Below, in pieces: positions 11,794 to 22,623 of a DNA stretch of 64,000 nucleotides (within the stretch, counting starts at the first letter, position 1; each line of letters opens with the position of its first letter). The DNA lies in NCBI GenBank assembly GCA_015350385.1, contig WNKI01000002.1, positions 5,326,636 to 5,390,635 on the forward strand, read 5' to 3'. Position numbers and translations under genes: made by a program. The notes below the pieces were generated by a model that saw only the letters and a program-made list of their open reading frames with translations, had not been told where the DNA came from and ran no database searches. The DNA is from Aculops lycopersici. Lineage: Eukaryota; Arthropoda; Arachnida; Trombidiformes; Eriophyidae.

Positions 11794-14700
11794 GTCAACT
11801 GAACAAATCTCCGAACAGGAAACAACTGAAGAGGAAGATTTAGGCGAGGAGCGAGAGCAAGAGCAAGAGATTGAAGACGAGGAAGAGGAGGAAGAAGAGC
11901 AAGACGAAGAGGAAGAGGAGGAGGAGGAAGGTGAGAGCGAGGAGGGCAGAGTTACAGGTGGCTCAAACGGAGGCCACAATCAGCGACAGTACAAGTGCAA
12001 TCAGTGTCCCAAGATCTTCAAGTGGAAGTCTAATTTGATCAGACACCAAATAGCGCACGACGAGAGCAGGCGTTACATTTGCGAATCCTGCAAGAAGGTT
12101 TTTACTGATCCATCAAACTTACAGCGCCACATCCGGTCTCAGCATATCGGAGCTAGGAGTCACGCTTGTTGCGAGTGCGGCAAAACCTTTGCGACATCTA
12201 GCGGTTTGAAGCAACATCAGCATATCCATTCAAGCGTTAAGCCGTTCAGGTGCGAGGTTTGCTGTAAGGCGTACACGCAGTTTTCAAACTTGTGCCGCCA
12301 CAAGCGAATGCACGTGAATTGTCGCATGCAAATCAAGTGCAACAAGTGCGAGCATCCATTTCCAACTGTAGCGGCGTTAACGAAACACAAACACTTTTGC
12401 AGCTCACTATCCAACACGACATCAAGCAACAACAACGACTCTGGTCTAGGTATCCCGCTTCCGATTACGCAACAACCTCCCCGAGTTGTTCAGCCAATTA
12501 ATCAGCAGCAACAGCAACAGCATCAGGAGAACCACCACCGGAACCAGCGCCGACAACAGGTGGCTCAGCAGCAGCAGCAACAATTAGTTCAGCAACAGCA
12601 ACAGGTAGTGCAACAACAACAACAAGCAGTTCATCAGCAACAACAACATCATCATCATCATCAACTACAACCACAACTCCAGCAACAACAACAACAACAG
12701 CAACATAACCAGCAACTCTTGGCCTCATTGGCACTCCTCGCTGGCCTCAACAATTTACCTGAACCTCAAATTCAGCAAGCACCACCAATATCATTACCAT
12801 TACCCTTACCATTAACACTACCACTACCACTGGTAGCACCACCGCAGCCGCCACAACCTCCACCACCAATCCCACAACAACCCCCGCAACTGACAACCAC
12901 GGCCACGGCAATTCAACAAGGCAACAACCTGTTGGGTCAGTTGCAACAATTCCTCCACCAGCAACAACAAGCACAAGCTCTAAGTGATCAGCATAAATTG
13001 CAGCAAATTTTGGCCTTAGCTGTGGCCGCAAACGCACTAAGCAAACAGTCAGGCGGCACAAACCCAGCCGCCAATTTTAATCCCGATCACCATCATCACA
13101 ATCACAATCATCACAGTGGTGGCAGTGGCGGCGCCGGAAGTTACCTCTGAGTTGGGCTATTATCTAAATAGGATAGAAAAATTAATAGCTTTCAATTTAT
13201 CAACTCACCATCATCATCATCCAATTAACTAAACTCAATCAAGTGAGCGAGAGCAGCAATCAGTGGCGAGTTAGGATGAGGCGAGCGTTTGGCGGAAGTA
13301 GCGGGGCCAATTTGGAGACGAGCCACAGTAAGAATGATCTCAGCACTGGAAGCAAACAACAGCAGGGAAGCACTGGAGTTAGGGATGAGTTCAATAATAA
13401 TAACAAGAACAAAATGATTCATACCAATTTGGAATTAGAAGGCGAAGAGGATGACAAAGATCATGAGATTGAAGTGGACAATTTGGAGGAGGGAGAAGAA
13501 GAAGAGACTGTAGCCTCTTTTGCTCAACAGACAACAAATGAGATAAAACCACAGGATGGCCGCCATCACAGGCGGCCGCATCAGATGAGAGTATCATTGA
13601 TGGACGCGAATGTGCACGATAACAACGAGGATAATGACGAGGATGACGACGAAGAACAAGACGACAACAATTACGAGTACAACAACCGAACTCTCGATAC
13701 AAATGACGAGCAAGCCGCGGAGATTGACATTGAAATTGAGGACATTGATGAGGATGAGGAGGATGCGATGAACAATGAGGATAATAATAACGTCGACGAT
13801 GATGACTCGCGATTTATAATTGAAGACGAGGACGGCGAGGACGAGGACATCGACGTCGACGCCGATGACCACCACAACCATCGAACACCGGAGGAGGAGC
13901 GGCGGCGGCGGCGGCGTAAAGCAGCAATGCCCACCTCGAAGCGCACAGGTCTCTACCTGTGCGCTTCGAGAGACCACCGGCCGCTGGATTTGAGCTGTAT
14001 GACGCCAACAGGCGACTTTCAATTAGCTGACGGCCAGCAGCAGCAGGTGCAGCTACCTGTTGGTGGCGTGGACCCGAGCACAATAGCGGCAGCTATGGCC
14101 CTGCTGCAGCAGGCGAGCGGAAGTGACGAGTCCAGTGTGGCGGCTCATCAGGACGGCGAGCAATCGCAGCAAGCCCATAATATTGCTCAATTGTTGGCCG
14201 CTCTATTCCAGCAAGTGGCTGGCACAGGAAACGGAACCAGAGGATCTCAACAGCAGCAGCAGCAGCGGCAACAAGTGTCTACGACGAATACAACCACCAC
14301 TGCCGCCGCCGCCGAGACATCAGCGCATGATCTCATCTCAAATCCATCACCACTTGAGGAGCTGGCCAGTCTGTCGAGCCAACAAGCTCGCGAGCCTCAC
14401 CTGACGGCATCGTCAAGGACAGGAAGTAAGCGAGCCAATCATAATCACAATAATAGCCACAATCACAACCACACTCAGCCAATGGCAAGAGGCTGGCCCT
14501 ACTCCTCTCCATCGCCCTCGTCCGGTTCGCATCAAACGCTTGCCGGCTACCCATCGTGCTCCCCCTACGGTGATGATCCCTCGCCCTCGTCGCACAACCA
14601 CTTGCTCAACACAAACACAAACAATAGCACCAACAACATCGATAGAAACTCACACACAAACCAATACACTCCCGAGCCATTACCACCGCCACCGACCCAC

Positions 14701-15933
14701 CCATTCATGCCAAGCGGCACGCCCACCTCGCTCAACCCGAACCACCGACAGCCAAGTTCCGCTCAGGAACAAATGGCTCTGATTGCCTTGTACCAAATAC
14801 AGCAGCAACTCCACCAGGACGCCCTACACCAAGCCCAGCAATCGCAATCACATTTGCAGCAACAGCAACAGCAGCATCAGCAACAACAACAACAGCAACA
14901 GCAACAGCATAGTGACTTCTCAAGTCTCATTGTTGCGGCGGCGGCGGCCGCGGCTAGAGCTCAGGCATCATCAATGGACCACCAGCAGCCGCAGCAGCAA
15001 AATTCCAGGTTAGACCAAAGATTTCAGTTACCTGGAAGCTCGGCGGCTCAGGCGCCATCGAGCACTCGCCAGCAGGCGGCCGAAGCTCAAAGTAGTGTCC
15101 AGTTTCAGCAGGCAATGATGCGCTTGGCGGCGAAGAGATCAACTCAAGCCGCGAGTCAGACCAACACCAATCCCCTTGCAATGGCTTTGCAGGCGACTTC
15201 CGGTCGCGAGTCCAAGTTCAGCCGACAGCACCAGCAGCGTTTATCGCACACTCTGAGCAATCAATCGCCATTTCCGGCGCAACTTGGCCATCTCCAGGTG
15301 CCGACGAGTAACGCTGGAGCGAGTCAGCGGCATCCAGTTGACAGTGGCCACAGTTTAGCTGCTGGCTTGATGAATGAGCAGCTCAGTCGCAGATTGAACG
15401 CTGCAGTTGCTCGTCAACAGAGACAACAGCAACAGCAACAACAACAACAACAGCAGCAACAACAGCAACAACAACAGCACATGCACAACCACGATCTCCA
15501 CTATCGCTCGGCAACAGGTGGAGGACCCTTTGCTGTGTCGATGGGCGCGGGAGTTTCGGGAGCAAATAGTAGTGCGGCAGCGGCGGCGGCAGCAGCAGCA
15601 GCCAACGTTGCAGCCACCGCTCAAATGATGACCAAGCTAAGATCCGAAAGATACACCTGTCAGTATTGCGGCAAAAACTTTCCTAGGTCGGCCAATTTAA
15701 CGAGACATCTGAGGACTCACACTGGCGAGCAACCCTACAAGTGTCGCTATTGCGATCGTTCCTTTAGTATCTCGTCAAACTTACAACGGCACGTGAGGAA
15801 CATTCACAACAAAGAGCGACCCTTCAAGTGTCGCCTGTGCGATAGATGCTTTGGCCAACAAACAAACCTCGATCGCCACTTAAAGAAGCACACGGAGCCA
15901 GTGCCGGCGGGCTGCACCCAACTGATTGCCTGA
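11794..15933 (+). CDS. ham: Hamlet / PRDM3-PRDM16-type zinc-finger transcription factor (5' end missing)
   Basis: This encodes a DNA-binding repressor or activator of the MECOM/PRDM16/Hamlet family, which controls cell fate such as sensory neuron identity in flies. The first exon starts at 11794 after an ACTCGCAG acceptor: an acidic Glu/Asp run, then about six C2H2 fingers (about 11990-12402) matching the N-terminal PRDM16 cluster, with the landmarks FTDPSNLQRHIRSQH and KTFATSSGLKQH. A Gln/Pro/His-rich linker follows. A GT-AG intron at about 13140-13243 (104 bp, weak donor GTTACC, branch-like TTAACTAA) joins both frames. The second exon has acidic and polyQ stretches, the CtBP-binding motif PLDLS at 13981-13995, and three C-terminal fingers (about 15652-15896) with FPRSANLTRHLRTHTGEQPY and CFGQQTNLDRH, diagnostic for the family. 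The stop follows soon after the last finger. Family assignment is firm. The PR domain and true start are not seen, and the intron boundaries are inferred from frame. Confidence 0.9.
13140..13243 (+). other. Probable short intron of hamlet
   Basis: The frame of the first exon stops at 13148-13150, while the second frame is open only from 13189. Splicing 13139 to 13244 restores one frame, creating a Met-Ser junction. The donor (GAA/GTTACC) is weak; the acceptor ATCAAG has TTAACTAA about 15 bases upstream. Its 104-bp length matches other introns in the window (79-139 bp). Other pairs, for example with an acceptor at 13263, cannot be excluded. Confidence 0.5.
13935..13970 (+). repeat. Perfect 16-bp hairpin inside hamlet coding sequence
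   Basis: CTCGAAGCGCACAGGT at 13935-13950 and its exact reverse complement at 13955-13970 are separated by a 4-base CTCT loop. It sits in the coding exon just before the PLDLS CtBP motif. It would form a very stable stem in the mRNA. Confidence 0.9.
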
Positions 15934-17491
15934 TTTGGTTGCCTCTCTCTCTCTCTCGTTGTCTCTATCTCTGTTGTTAGATTATACACAACAGGAGCAA
16001 TGGGACTAGAGAGTCGGATAGCAGGAACGAAAACTGATCTCAGCAAATAGATTGATGGCTGACTAAAAGGATGCGAGACGATTTCATTCGGCTTGGCTTG
16101 GCCGCAAACTCTGGCCACTTGTTGCGCTCTTCTTGGCCCTTCGGGCTCTGGACTGGGCTCAAGTTGTGGGTGCGCCGGGCGATCGGCGATGAGCAAAGTT
16201 GAGCAAATGAGTCAGCCAGTGAGCAAAGGCTACAGTGAAAGTGAGCGTCTGTGGGACAAGAGAAGAGAGCAACAAGTGGCTTGATGGCGGCCGCCATCGT
16301 CCATCAAGAGTGGTTGCTAAGTGGCCGCCGCTCTTGGGGTTGCTCTCGGTGGTTAGCTCGCTGGACAGGTGGGTGCGCCAGAAAAAATGGAATGTCCAAC
16401 GACAAGAAGCGGCTCGTTAACCTGAGCGATCTAGCCAAGCGACAGGAAGAGGAGCTTTGCAGTTGCTTTAGTCAGAGAGTTCGGTTATTAATAAGCAACT
16501 ACAAGATTGCAACGTCGATAGTTTAACAGTAACAACAGCATCGTCGTAATTATCATTATCATTAACATCAACATTATTATTATTATTATTATTATCATCA
16601 ATATCGTCGTCATCGTCATCGTCATAATCACCATTAGATCATCAGCATAAAGATCTACAGGATCTCAGGTCAACTTTTAAATTTAAATTACCAAAAAGAG
16701 ATCGTCGAATGTTCAAGTGGTACCCTCGAACTTGGAACAGTCTCATTGTTTCGTCTTGTAGTGTAGTCGTCAATCTAACAACACCAACAACAACAAAAAA
16801 GCACAAGACCACAACCACCACCAAAAATAATACCAGTCACCATGGAATCTCAAGCTTTTCAATCAATTGTACAGAATTGGATCCAGGAAATTGGAATCAC
16901 CAGACCCAAAGAGTTAAATTTTTCGCCCCTAAACTTTAAAATTTTCATTATCACTATCTTAATTAAAGATTTTGTAAATAGCAACACAAATATATACTTG
17001 GAATCACTATTCTTAAGCAACAACAAAACAATAAACTTAAACTTGAACTTGATACCCCCAAAGGATTTTTCGTGTCTCTTGATTTTTTTCCATTATTTAA
17101 AGAGGATCGCTTTCATATGGCAACTAGCATCATGTCAACGGGTAGGTTGCGATCGATGGTAATGTTTTGTTACGCATATGAGATGAGAATGATTAAAAAG
17201 GGGCCCCGGGAGCCCGATACTAATATCTTCTCAGACGCACATGGTATCCAAAGAGAAGTTAGGAATTCAGATTCATTTCTATAGGAGCCAGGTAACTGGG
17301 TGAGTTCGTGACAGATACGCATCTGAAATACCCTCTAATCATACTGAATGTGGAACATCGGTTGCTTGCGGAATATCCGTATTTCTGCAGTTGTATTCTT
17401 GAAAAATCAATTTGCTCAGTAATTTCAAACATAAATCCGAAAACCAGGCTTTATTATCTCTTTTAATTAAGAAGTTATACCCTACAAAGCG
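15934..17491. other. Hamlet 3' side and intergenic DNA
   Basis: The 3' untranslated region of hamlet probably occupies the first part. ATT and CAT triplet tracts lie at about 16566-16623. From about 16.8 kb the base composition becomes more AT-rich and the AGCC/CAACARGTG-type words thin out. Open frames here (for example 16842-17162) look like chance. Confidence 0.5.
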
Positions 17492-17663
17492 ATAATTAGG
17501 CCCCAAGAGGGTATTGTGCATATCTCCGGAACCCTGCACTTCTCCGACCCCATTAAAGGTGCAACAGATCTGGCCTACAGGTGTACAGAATTGGTCCAAC
17601 TTTGATACCTACAGCGCATGTGGTACCTTGTGGGGCCTCTCGACCGCCTAGAGCCAGGCGTCC
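17492..17663 (+). repeat. Left arm of a 172-bp inverted repeat
   Basis: Compared by eye with the reverse complement of 17987-18158, the arms differ at 4 of 172 positions. The mismatches are concentrated at the inner end (one near 17612 and three near 17645-17655). Beyond 17663 the two sides keep weak, gapped similarity for some tens of bases, suggesting a longer, older inverted duplication. Outside 17492 similarity ends abruptly. Confidence 0.9.
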
Positions 17664-17986
17664 GGATGTTTCTCGTTTAGAGATAGGAACGCTCTTGAAT
17701 GCGCGCAGGATCAATCTGCCAAGTCGAGCTGGTTACACCGAAGAAAACCGCTTCTTAAAGTCAGCTCTAATTCCAAAGTTATGATAGCTAGAAAGAAAAT
17801 AAACACTGCAATCGACTCAGAAGTTGAATTCTGAGCATCCGGTTGCCTCATATGTCTGCTATCGTGTATATTTTCTGGAATACAGGTGTCACAAAAGAGC
17901 AGTTTTCTTTTCCACGTTCCGTGCAACTTGTCGATTCGAATTCGAGCGCATTTTATAGTATTTTCATCTCTGAACGAGTGTAATAT

Positions 17987-18158
17987 GGACGCCTGGCTAT
18001 GGGTGGTCGAGAGGCCCCACAAGGTACCACATGCGCTATAGGTATCAAAGTTGGACCAATTCTGTACACCTGTAGGCCAGATCTGTTGCACCTTTAATGG
18101 GGTCGGAGAAGTGCAGGGTTCCGGAGATATGCACAATACCCTCTTGGGGCCTAATTAT
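17987..18158 (-). repeat. Right arm of the 172-bp inverted repeat
   Basis: This is the reverse-complement partner of 17492-17663, with a 323-bp spacer between the arms. The copies give matching fragments of open frame on opposite strands, which is simply the duplication and not evidence for a gene. No target-site duplication or transposase was recognised. A foldback or MITE-like element, or a template-switch duplication, are the likely explanations. Confidence 0.9.
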
Positions 18159-18791
18159 AACTCCAAATGGTTTAACTCCATTATTGATAAAGATTTTCTA
18201 GATGTTTTTCTAGTATTGAGATGTTCTTATAGCAAATGTGATAATGAAAGCAAAAGAATGTCCGTTTCAGCGCTCAATCATCATTGAGGGGGTTCGAGGC
18301 CAAAAGCTGAAGTTGAGGCTACTTCCGGTTGAAGAAGCTTCGCAAAGCCATTCGAGGGTTTAATGCCTTAAGCCTGTCCATATGTAGTGGGATCTCTAGG
18401 GGAATTTCGATACAGCAAAGTAGTCAACTACCATAGACTCCAACTTCATTGTTCATATGAACTCCATGAAGAGCAACTATTTTGCGATCTAGCGAGATTT
18501 TTTCTTCAAATTTCGCTCTCGAACAGGTAATATCACTCTACGTTTGCTCTGCATGTTTGATAGCGGCTGCTCACTCAGCTGATGGATCATAGAGGGCATG
18601 CCACCTTTTGATAATTAGATTTAATCACAAAATTTTGATCAATTTCAGCCTGATTATTGCAATCTTTGCTTGTGGTCCACCCCACCGACAATATTCCATG
18701 ATCAGTGAGTTAAATCTCAATGCTATTTGTTGTGAGATGTTTGTTTTTACCTCCACATCTTCAATCTCTGACTTGCCATCACCTAAGCAAG
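18159..18791. other. Intergenic DNA before the PAN-module gene
   Basis: No family-like coding sequence is visible. This stretch should include the promoter and 5' leader of the gene that follows; no clear TATA box was identified. Confidence 0.4.
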
Positions 18792-21700
18792 ATGCTAATT
18801 TCCACACTTTTCATATTCATCACAATCGAAGGCTGGACCAATCACCAGAGTCATGTACAGGCCATCGAGATTCCAACTTTTCCCAATATTTTTGACAGTG
18901 GCCAGTTTGGAAATCAACAAGTGGGTATCATAAGCGAATGGATGGACAATGAACTTGGCTACCAAACTACCGAGGAGTATTTGGATTTAAGCACAGGTAA
19001 GCAAGCTTTTTTGGTTAGCAACAATCAACACCATCATGGAATCTTGGTTGATGGCCTATCTGGATTAATGTACCAGTATGAACCCTACAAATGCAAGGTG
19101 ATCAATATTGCTGGCCACGAAGGCGACTTTTTGGGTCATTGGAACACAAAGGTAAATATTGGTGTTAGAATCAAGGAAAAAAATCGGGACAAAGACGATG
19201 ATAGAGCAACAGGTGAGGTCAAGACGATACCCATGGTGTTGCACGGAGTTGCAGGTATGTGGCTATACGCTGGCCAGCAAGCTAAGTCTTATTCAACTGA
19301 GGATTTTGTATACAGTTTAAGTAGAGATACCTACACTAAGGCTCACATTTGGACTGTACGTGATGATGCCAATGGTGCCGATATAAGATTCTACTTTATA
19401 ATGTCCCATCAAAATGGCAAACTAACTCCCATTTTAGATACCATTAGGGTTACTTCAGATTCTGATAATAATTTAATTAGAACTCTACGCATATTTTCCA
19501 TCAATTACAATCTGGAGGAGCGAGTTCATGATGAATTATTTCAAGTGCCCGTGGGATTTGGTTGCTCTCAAGGTGAAACAATGGATGAGATGACGAGTAG
19601 AATATTTGAACAGTTTGAGTTTGCAAAATTAAGCGACAGTTTTAAGTTGGAACTCGAGGCAACAGGAACCAAATTCAACCAGCAAGATCCAGGTGAAAAG
19701 TTGACGACAACTCAGACTATTGAATTGGCGCAAGCTAAGAGATTTGATGCAAATAGTGACCTTCAGCTAGTTAGAGTAAAAAATCAAGACTCAGATATAA
19801 AGAGAGTAATGGACCACAGAACGAATGTTAGGTATGAGATCAATATGAAGACTAGCGACTGTCGAATGGATAGCATAAGTCAGAGTGGTGATGATGCAAG
19901 TACTATTAAATTTGAATCAAATGATATGGCACTAAAGATGGATATTAACACAATGAGCCAGCTTTTTGAATTGAAGGACGGATTCAATTTCATGAAGAGA
20001 ACTAGAGTTAGGAGAAACCCCATCTATGATCGAGAAATTGAATACCTGTACTTTGAAAAGACTTTACCCGCGTCGAAAGAAGCTGCTGCTAAGCAACTAA
20101 CGCGAATCATTAGGCTTTACTCAATTAATGGACTCGAGGCCAGACTGGAGAGTGTATCAATTTGGATGCTAGATGCTGCGACCCAAAGTAAAGTTGAGGA
20201 ATTGTATCACTTGAACATCGTTGAGTCCACATGGCTAGGCAATTGGCCAGATTTACCTCGTACCTTTGACATCAGCGACGAGTGTTACTTGAACAACGAG
20301 GAGATGAAACTAAACAAGGACTTTGCTTGGTTCAAATTGAGCTACTCCTTGCCTGGCCACCAAATGCAACTAGTGGCCCCACACCAGCTTGAGCTATTGA
20401 ATCAAATGCACCACCACCTGTTCAAGGATTCGGTTGGCTTCTTTAGAGCTCCAAAGGCTGAGTTGGAATTCAGTGACTCTGGTTTCTCTTTGCGAGTTTT
20501 AATGCTCGACCTACCGCCGATACATTTAATGTTTGATCTTGTTGGCGAATCAATGAAATTAAGCTACGAGTCTGGACACAAGAGGAGCCTTATGTTTGAG
20601 GTGGCGCCGGATATGAGCCATTGCTCTGAGTTGTGTCGCTTGTATTGGTGCAGGGCAATGAGCTTTTGCTCAAATAACCACCAGTGCATCCTGTCACCTC
20701 GCGCGGTTCATCTGAAACCTGTGAATTCTAGCATGGACAATAGTAACCATAATGTATTCCTCGAGAAGGATGAAAAGTGCAACACTTATGCTAGCTCCCA
20801 GGATCGTCCATACAATTCTATAGATACAATTATGGAGTCAAATCTCAATCTTCTAATAAGCGAGTGTCAGCATCAAAATTATCAAAAAATTGAGTTGCCC
20901 AAGATGCCGGATGAGTTGAATTATGCAAAAGAGGAGACTGGACTTACGGAGAAAGCTTACAAAAAGATTTTGGCTGGATATTTGATGGAAGTTCGTGATT
21001 GTTTGCAAATGAACATGAGCCCTCAACTTGCAATGAGCCTCTTTCTTGGTGGCCGATTGATAGTTATGTTGCCTGATAAATTTGAACTCGATCAAGATCC
21101 TCTGGTTCAATTCGATCTAATTAGACAGGATAATCTGGAGGATGCAACATTTAGCGGCGAAACAACAGAGGCTGCCTTCCACGAGGGACTCCCGGACTAC
21201 AAATACAAATTATCCTTTGGCGACAAGAAGTTGAATGAGAACTTGATTAAGATTAACGGATTTTCCTTTGATCAATGCTCTTTGGCTTGTCTCGATGGAA
21301 AATGTGCGTCTTTCTCCTATTGTTCGAGTAGAAAGGAGTGCATAATGACAAATGTGAACAGCACAGAGTATGCGTTGAAGAATCAGTTGGTTGAGCTGGA
21401 TCCCGATTGTGTCATCTACCAACGCGACTTCCTGACAAACTTTCACCAGATTCCAAATGTGAAAGTCCCGCGGGAATATGTGAAAAAGGTACAGTCTCAT
21501 GGAGCGTCGGAGTGTGCATTATTTTGCATGCAAGAATCGGAAACCACCTGTTTGGCCTTCGATTATTGCACCTCCCCGACGGCAACTAGCACAGATTCAG
21601 ACAACAGCGACTTGGCAGGTGATTGCTACTTCCTTCGTGATAGAAACTTTGACAAGCTTGATGAAGAAACAACACTCGACTTGCCCTCAACAAAGACACC

Positions 21701-22319
21701 CAATCAACACTCGAACAACACGTGCTCGCACCACAGTCGCTCTTACCTGGCCGACTTTTTGCGTATCGAGTATCGTGAAATCAATTACGACTATCTGAAG
21801 CAACTAAAGTACTCCCAACGAGAGGGCCAATCAGTGTACAAGTGCGCCGAAATTTGCGCCCTAGAAACGGACGACTGTAGCGCCTTCCAATTTTGTATTG
21901 ATCCAACTAGTCACACTTCTGGTCTGATACAAACTTGCATCCTAATTGAGAGCAAACTTCCCACTGGAAACTCTAGCGAGGGGAATCCAAACCAAGTTGT
22001 GATCGATGAGAGTGCCGACAACGAAGTGGTTAGTAGTGGCAAGATGTTATTTGGCAATAAGAACTGTCACGTGTTTGCCCTACGGAGTGTTACCATTGAG
22101 GCAAGGGCTCGAGAGTTGATCTTCAATCCAAAGCTCATTGGCGGCCATCACAAATCTGAACTAGATGACGGGACGATATTCTCAGCTAGTATGTCAACAG
22201 GAAGAACTGTGATGATGTTCTTCACCATACTCCTGTCCTCCGCCACTTTAACCTATGGATTGTTGGTTGCTCGAGAGAATCAGGAATATTTAAGGCAACA
22301 GGTGCGATTCTATTGGTGA
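18792..22319 (+). CDS. Large secreted or membrane-anchored protein with four PAN-like cysteine modules
   Basis: A single exon encodes about 1,175 residues. I chose ATG 18792 because it begins a hydrophobic signal peptide (MLISTLFIFIT...); an in-frame ATG-like start 24 codons upstream adds a less signal-like leader. The N-terminal two thirds seem to hold two large non-enzymatic domains of beta-rich character. Their landmarks recall the LolA-like ectodomain proteins annotated in arthropods and nematodes, but I recognise this only weakly. Four cysteine modules of the form C..LC....C..F.YC.....C follow, at about 20626-20690, 21277-21345, 21512-21625 and 21842-21945, resembling PAN/apple modules. 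A C-terminal hydrophobic segment (about 22200-22270, VMMFFTILLSSATL) suggests a membrane anchor with a short tail. Function is unknown; a role in adhesion or lipid/glycan binding is a guess. Confidence 0.8.
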   Translation: MLISTLFIFITIEGWTNHQSHVQAIEIPTFPNIFDSGQFGNQQVGIISEWMDNELGYQTTEEYLDLSTGKQAFLVSNNQHHHGILVDGLSGLMYQYEPYKCKVINIAGHEGDFLGHWNTKVNIGVRIKEKNRDKDDDRATGEVKTIPMVLHGVAGMWLYAGQQAKSYSTEDFVYSLSRDTYTKAHIWTVRDDANGADIRFYFIMSHQNGKLTPILDTIRVTSDSDNNLIRTLRIFSINYNLEERVHDELFQVPVGFGCSQGETMDEMTSRIFEQFEFAKLSDSFKLELEATGTKFNQQDPGEKLTTTQTIELAQAKRFDANSDLQLVRVKNQDSDIKRVMDHRTNVRYEINMKTSDCRMDSISQSGDDASTIKFESNDMALKMDINTMSQLFELKDGFNFMKRTRVRRNPIYDREIEYLYFEKTLPASKEAAAKQLTRIIRLYSINGLEARLESVSIWMLDAATQSKVEELYHLNIVESTWLGNWPDLPRTFDISDECYLNNEEMKLNKDFAWFKLSYSLPGHQMQLVAPHQLELLNQMHHHLFKDSVGFFRAPKAELEFSDSGFSLRVLMLDLPPIHLMFDLVGESMKLSYESGHKRSLMFEVAPDMSHCSELCRLYWCRAMSFCSNNHQCILSPRAVHLKPVNSSMDNSNHNVFLEKDEKCNTYASSQDRPYNSIDTIMESNLNLLISECQHQNYQKIELPKMPDELNYAKEETGLTEKAYKKILAGYLMEVRDCLQMNMSPQLAMSLFLGGRLIVMLPDKFELDQDPLVQFDLIRQDNLEDATFSGETTEAAFHEGLPDYKYKLSFGDKKLNENLIKINGFSFDQCSLACLDGKCASFSYCSSRKECIMTNVNSTEYALKNQLVELDPDCVIYQRDFLTNFHQIPNVKVPREYVKKVQSHGASECALFCMQESETTCLAFDYCTSPTATSTDSDNSDLAGDCYFLRDRNFDKLDEETTLDLPSTKTPNQHSNNTCSHHSRSYLADFLRIEYREINYDYLKQLKYSQREGQSVYKCAEICALETDDCSAFQFCIDPTSHTSGLIQTCILIESKLPTGNSSEGNPNQVVIDESADNEVVSSGKMLFGNKNCHVFALRSVTIEARARELIFNPKLIGGHHKSELDDGTIFSASMSTGRTVMMFFTILLSSATLTYGLLVARENQEYLRQQVRFYW

Positions 22320-22623
22320 AAAATACACGGAACTCGAGTTTTTTAATTTTATTTCCCGTCACTTCACAAGCTCGAGGCGAGCCCATCGGATGACGTGGCG
22401 CTACTATCGGTGTTGTTGTCATATAACTCTCGAGTAGCTAGGTGGTTTAGAGGATTGTGTTGTTTGACCAGCGGAACAGAGTTTAGGGTAGACAAAGAGA
22501 GCTGAGCAAGACTTTAGCTAGTACGGTTCAATCTGCCACTACACCTGTACCTTCTCAATCTATCTCCTGATTCCTCATTGTATGTCATCTCTCGTTATCT
22601 TGGAAAAAGAACCACTTCGCCCA
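22320..22623. other. 3' flank between convergent genes
   Basis: This should hold the 3' ends of the + strand PAN-module gene and the - strand small secreted gene. I saw no coding signal. Confidence 0.4.

Noticed and set aside
13594..14022. 142-codon antisense frame over hamlet
   Set aside because: It is the reverse reading of an acidic Asp/Glu/Asn-rich coding stretch, which gives Val/Ile-rich shadows.
16842..17162. 106-codon + strand open frame
   Set aside because: AT-rich, Asn/Ile/Leu/Lys-dominated, without domain or signal peptide; it lies in the hamlet 3' flank.
17711..18136. 141-codon - strand open frame within the inverted repeat
   Set aside because: Its N-terminal part is the same duplicated arm that gives fragments on the other strand; no homology to a transposase was seen.
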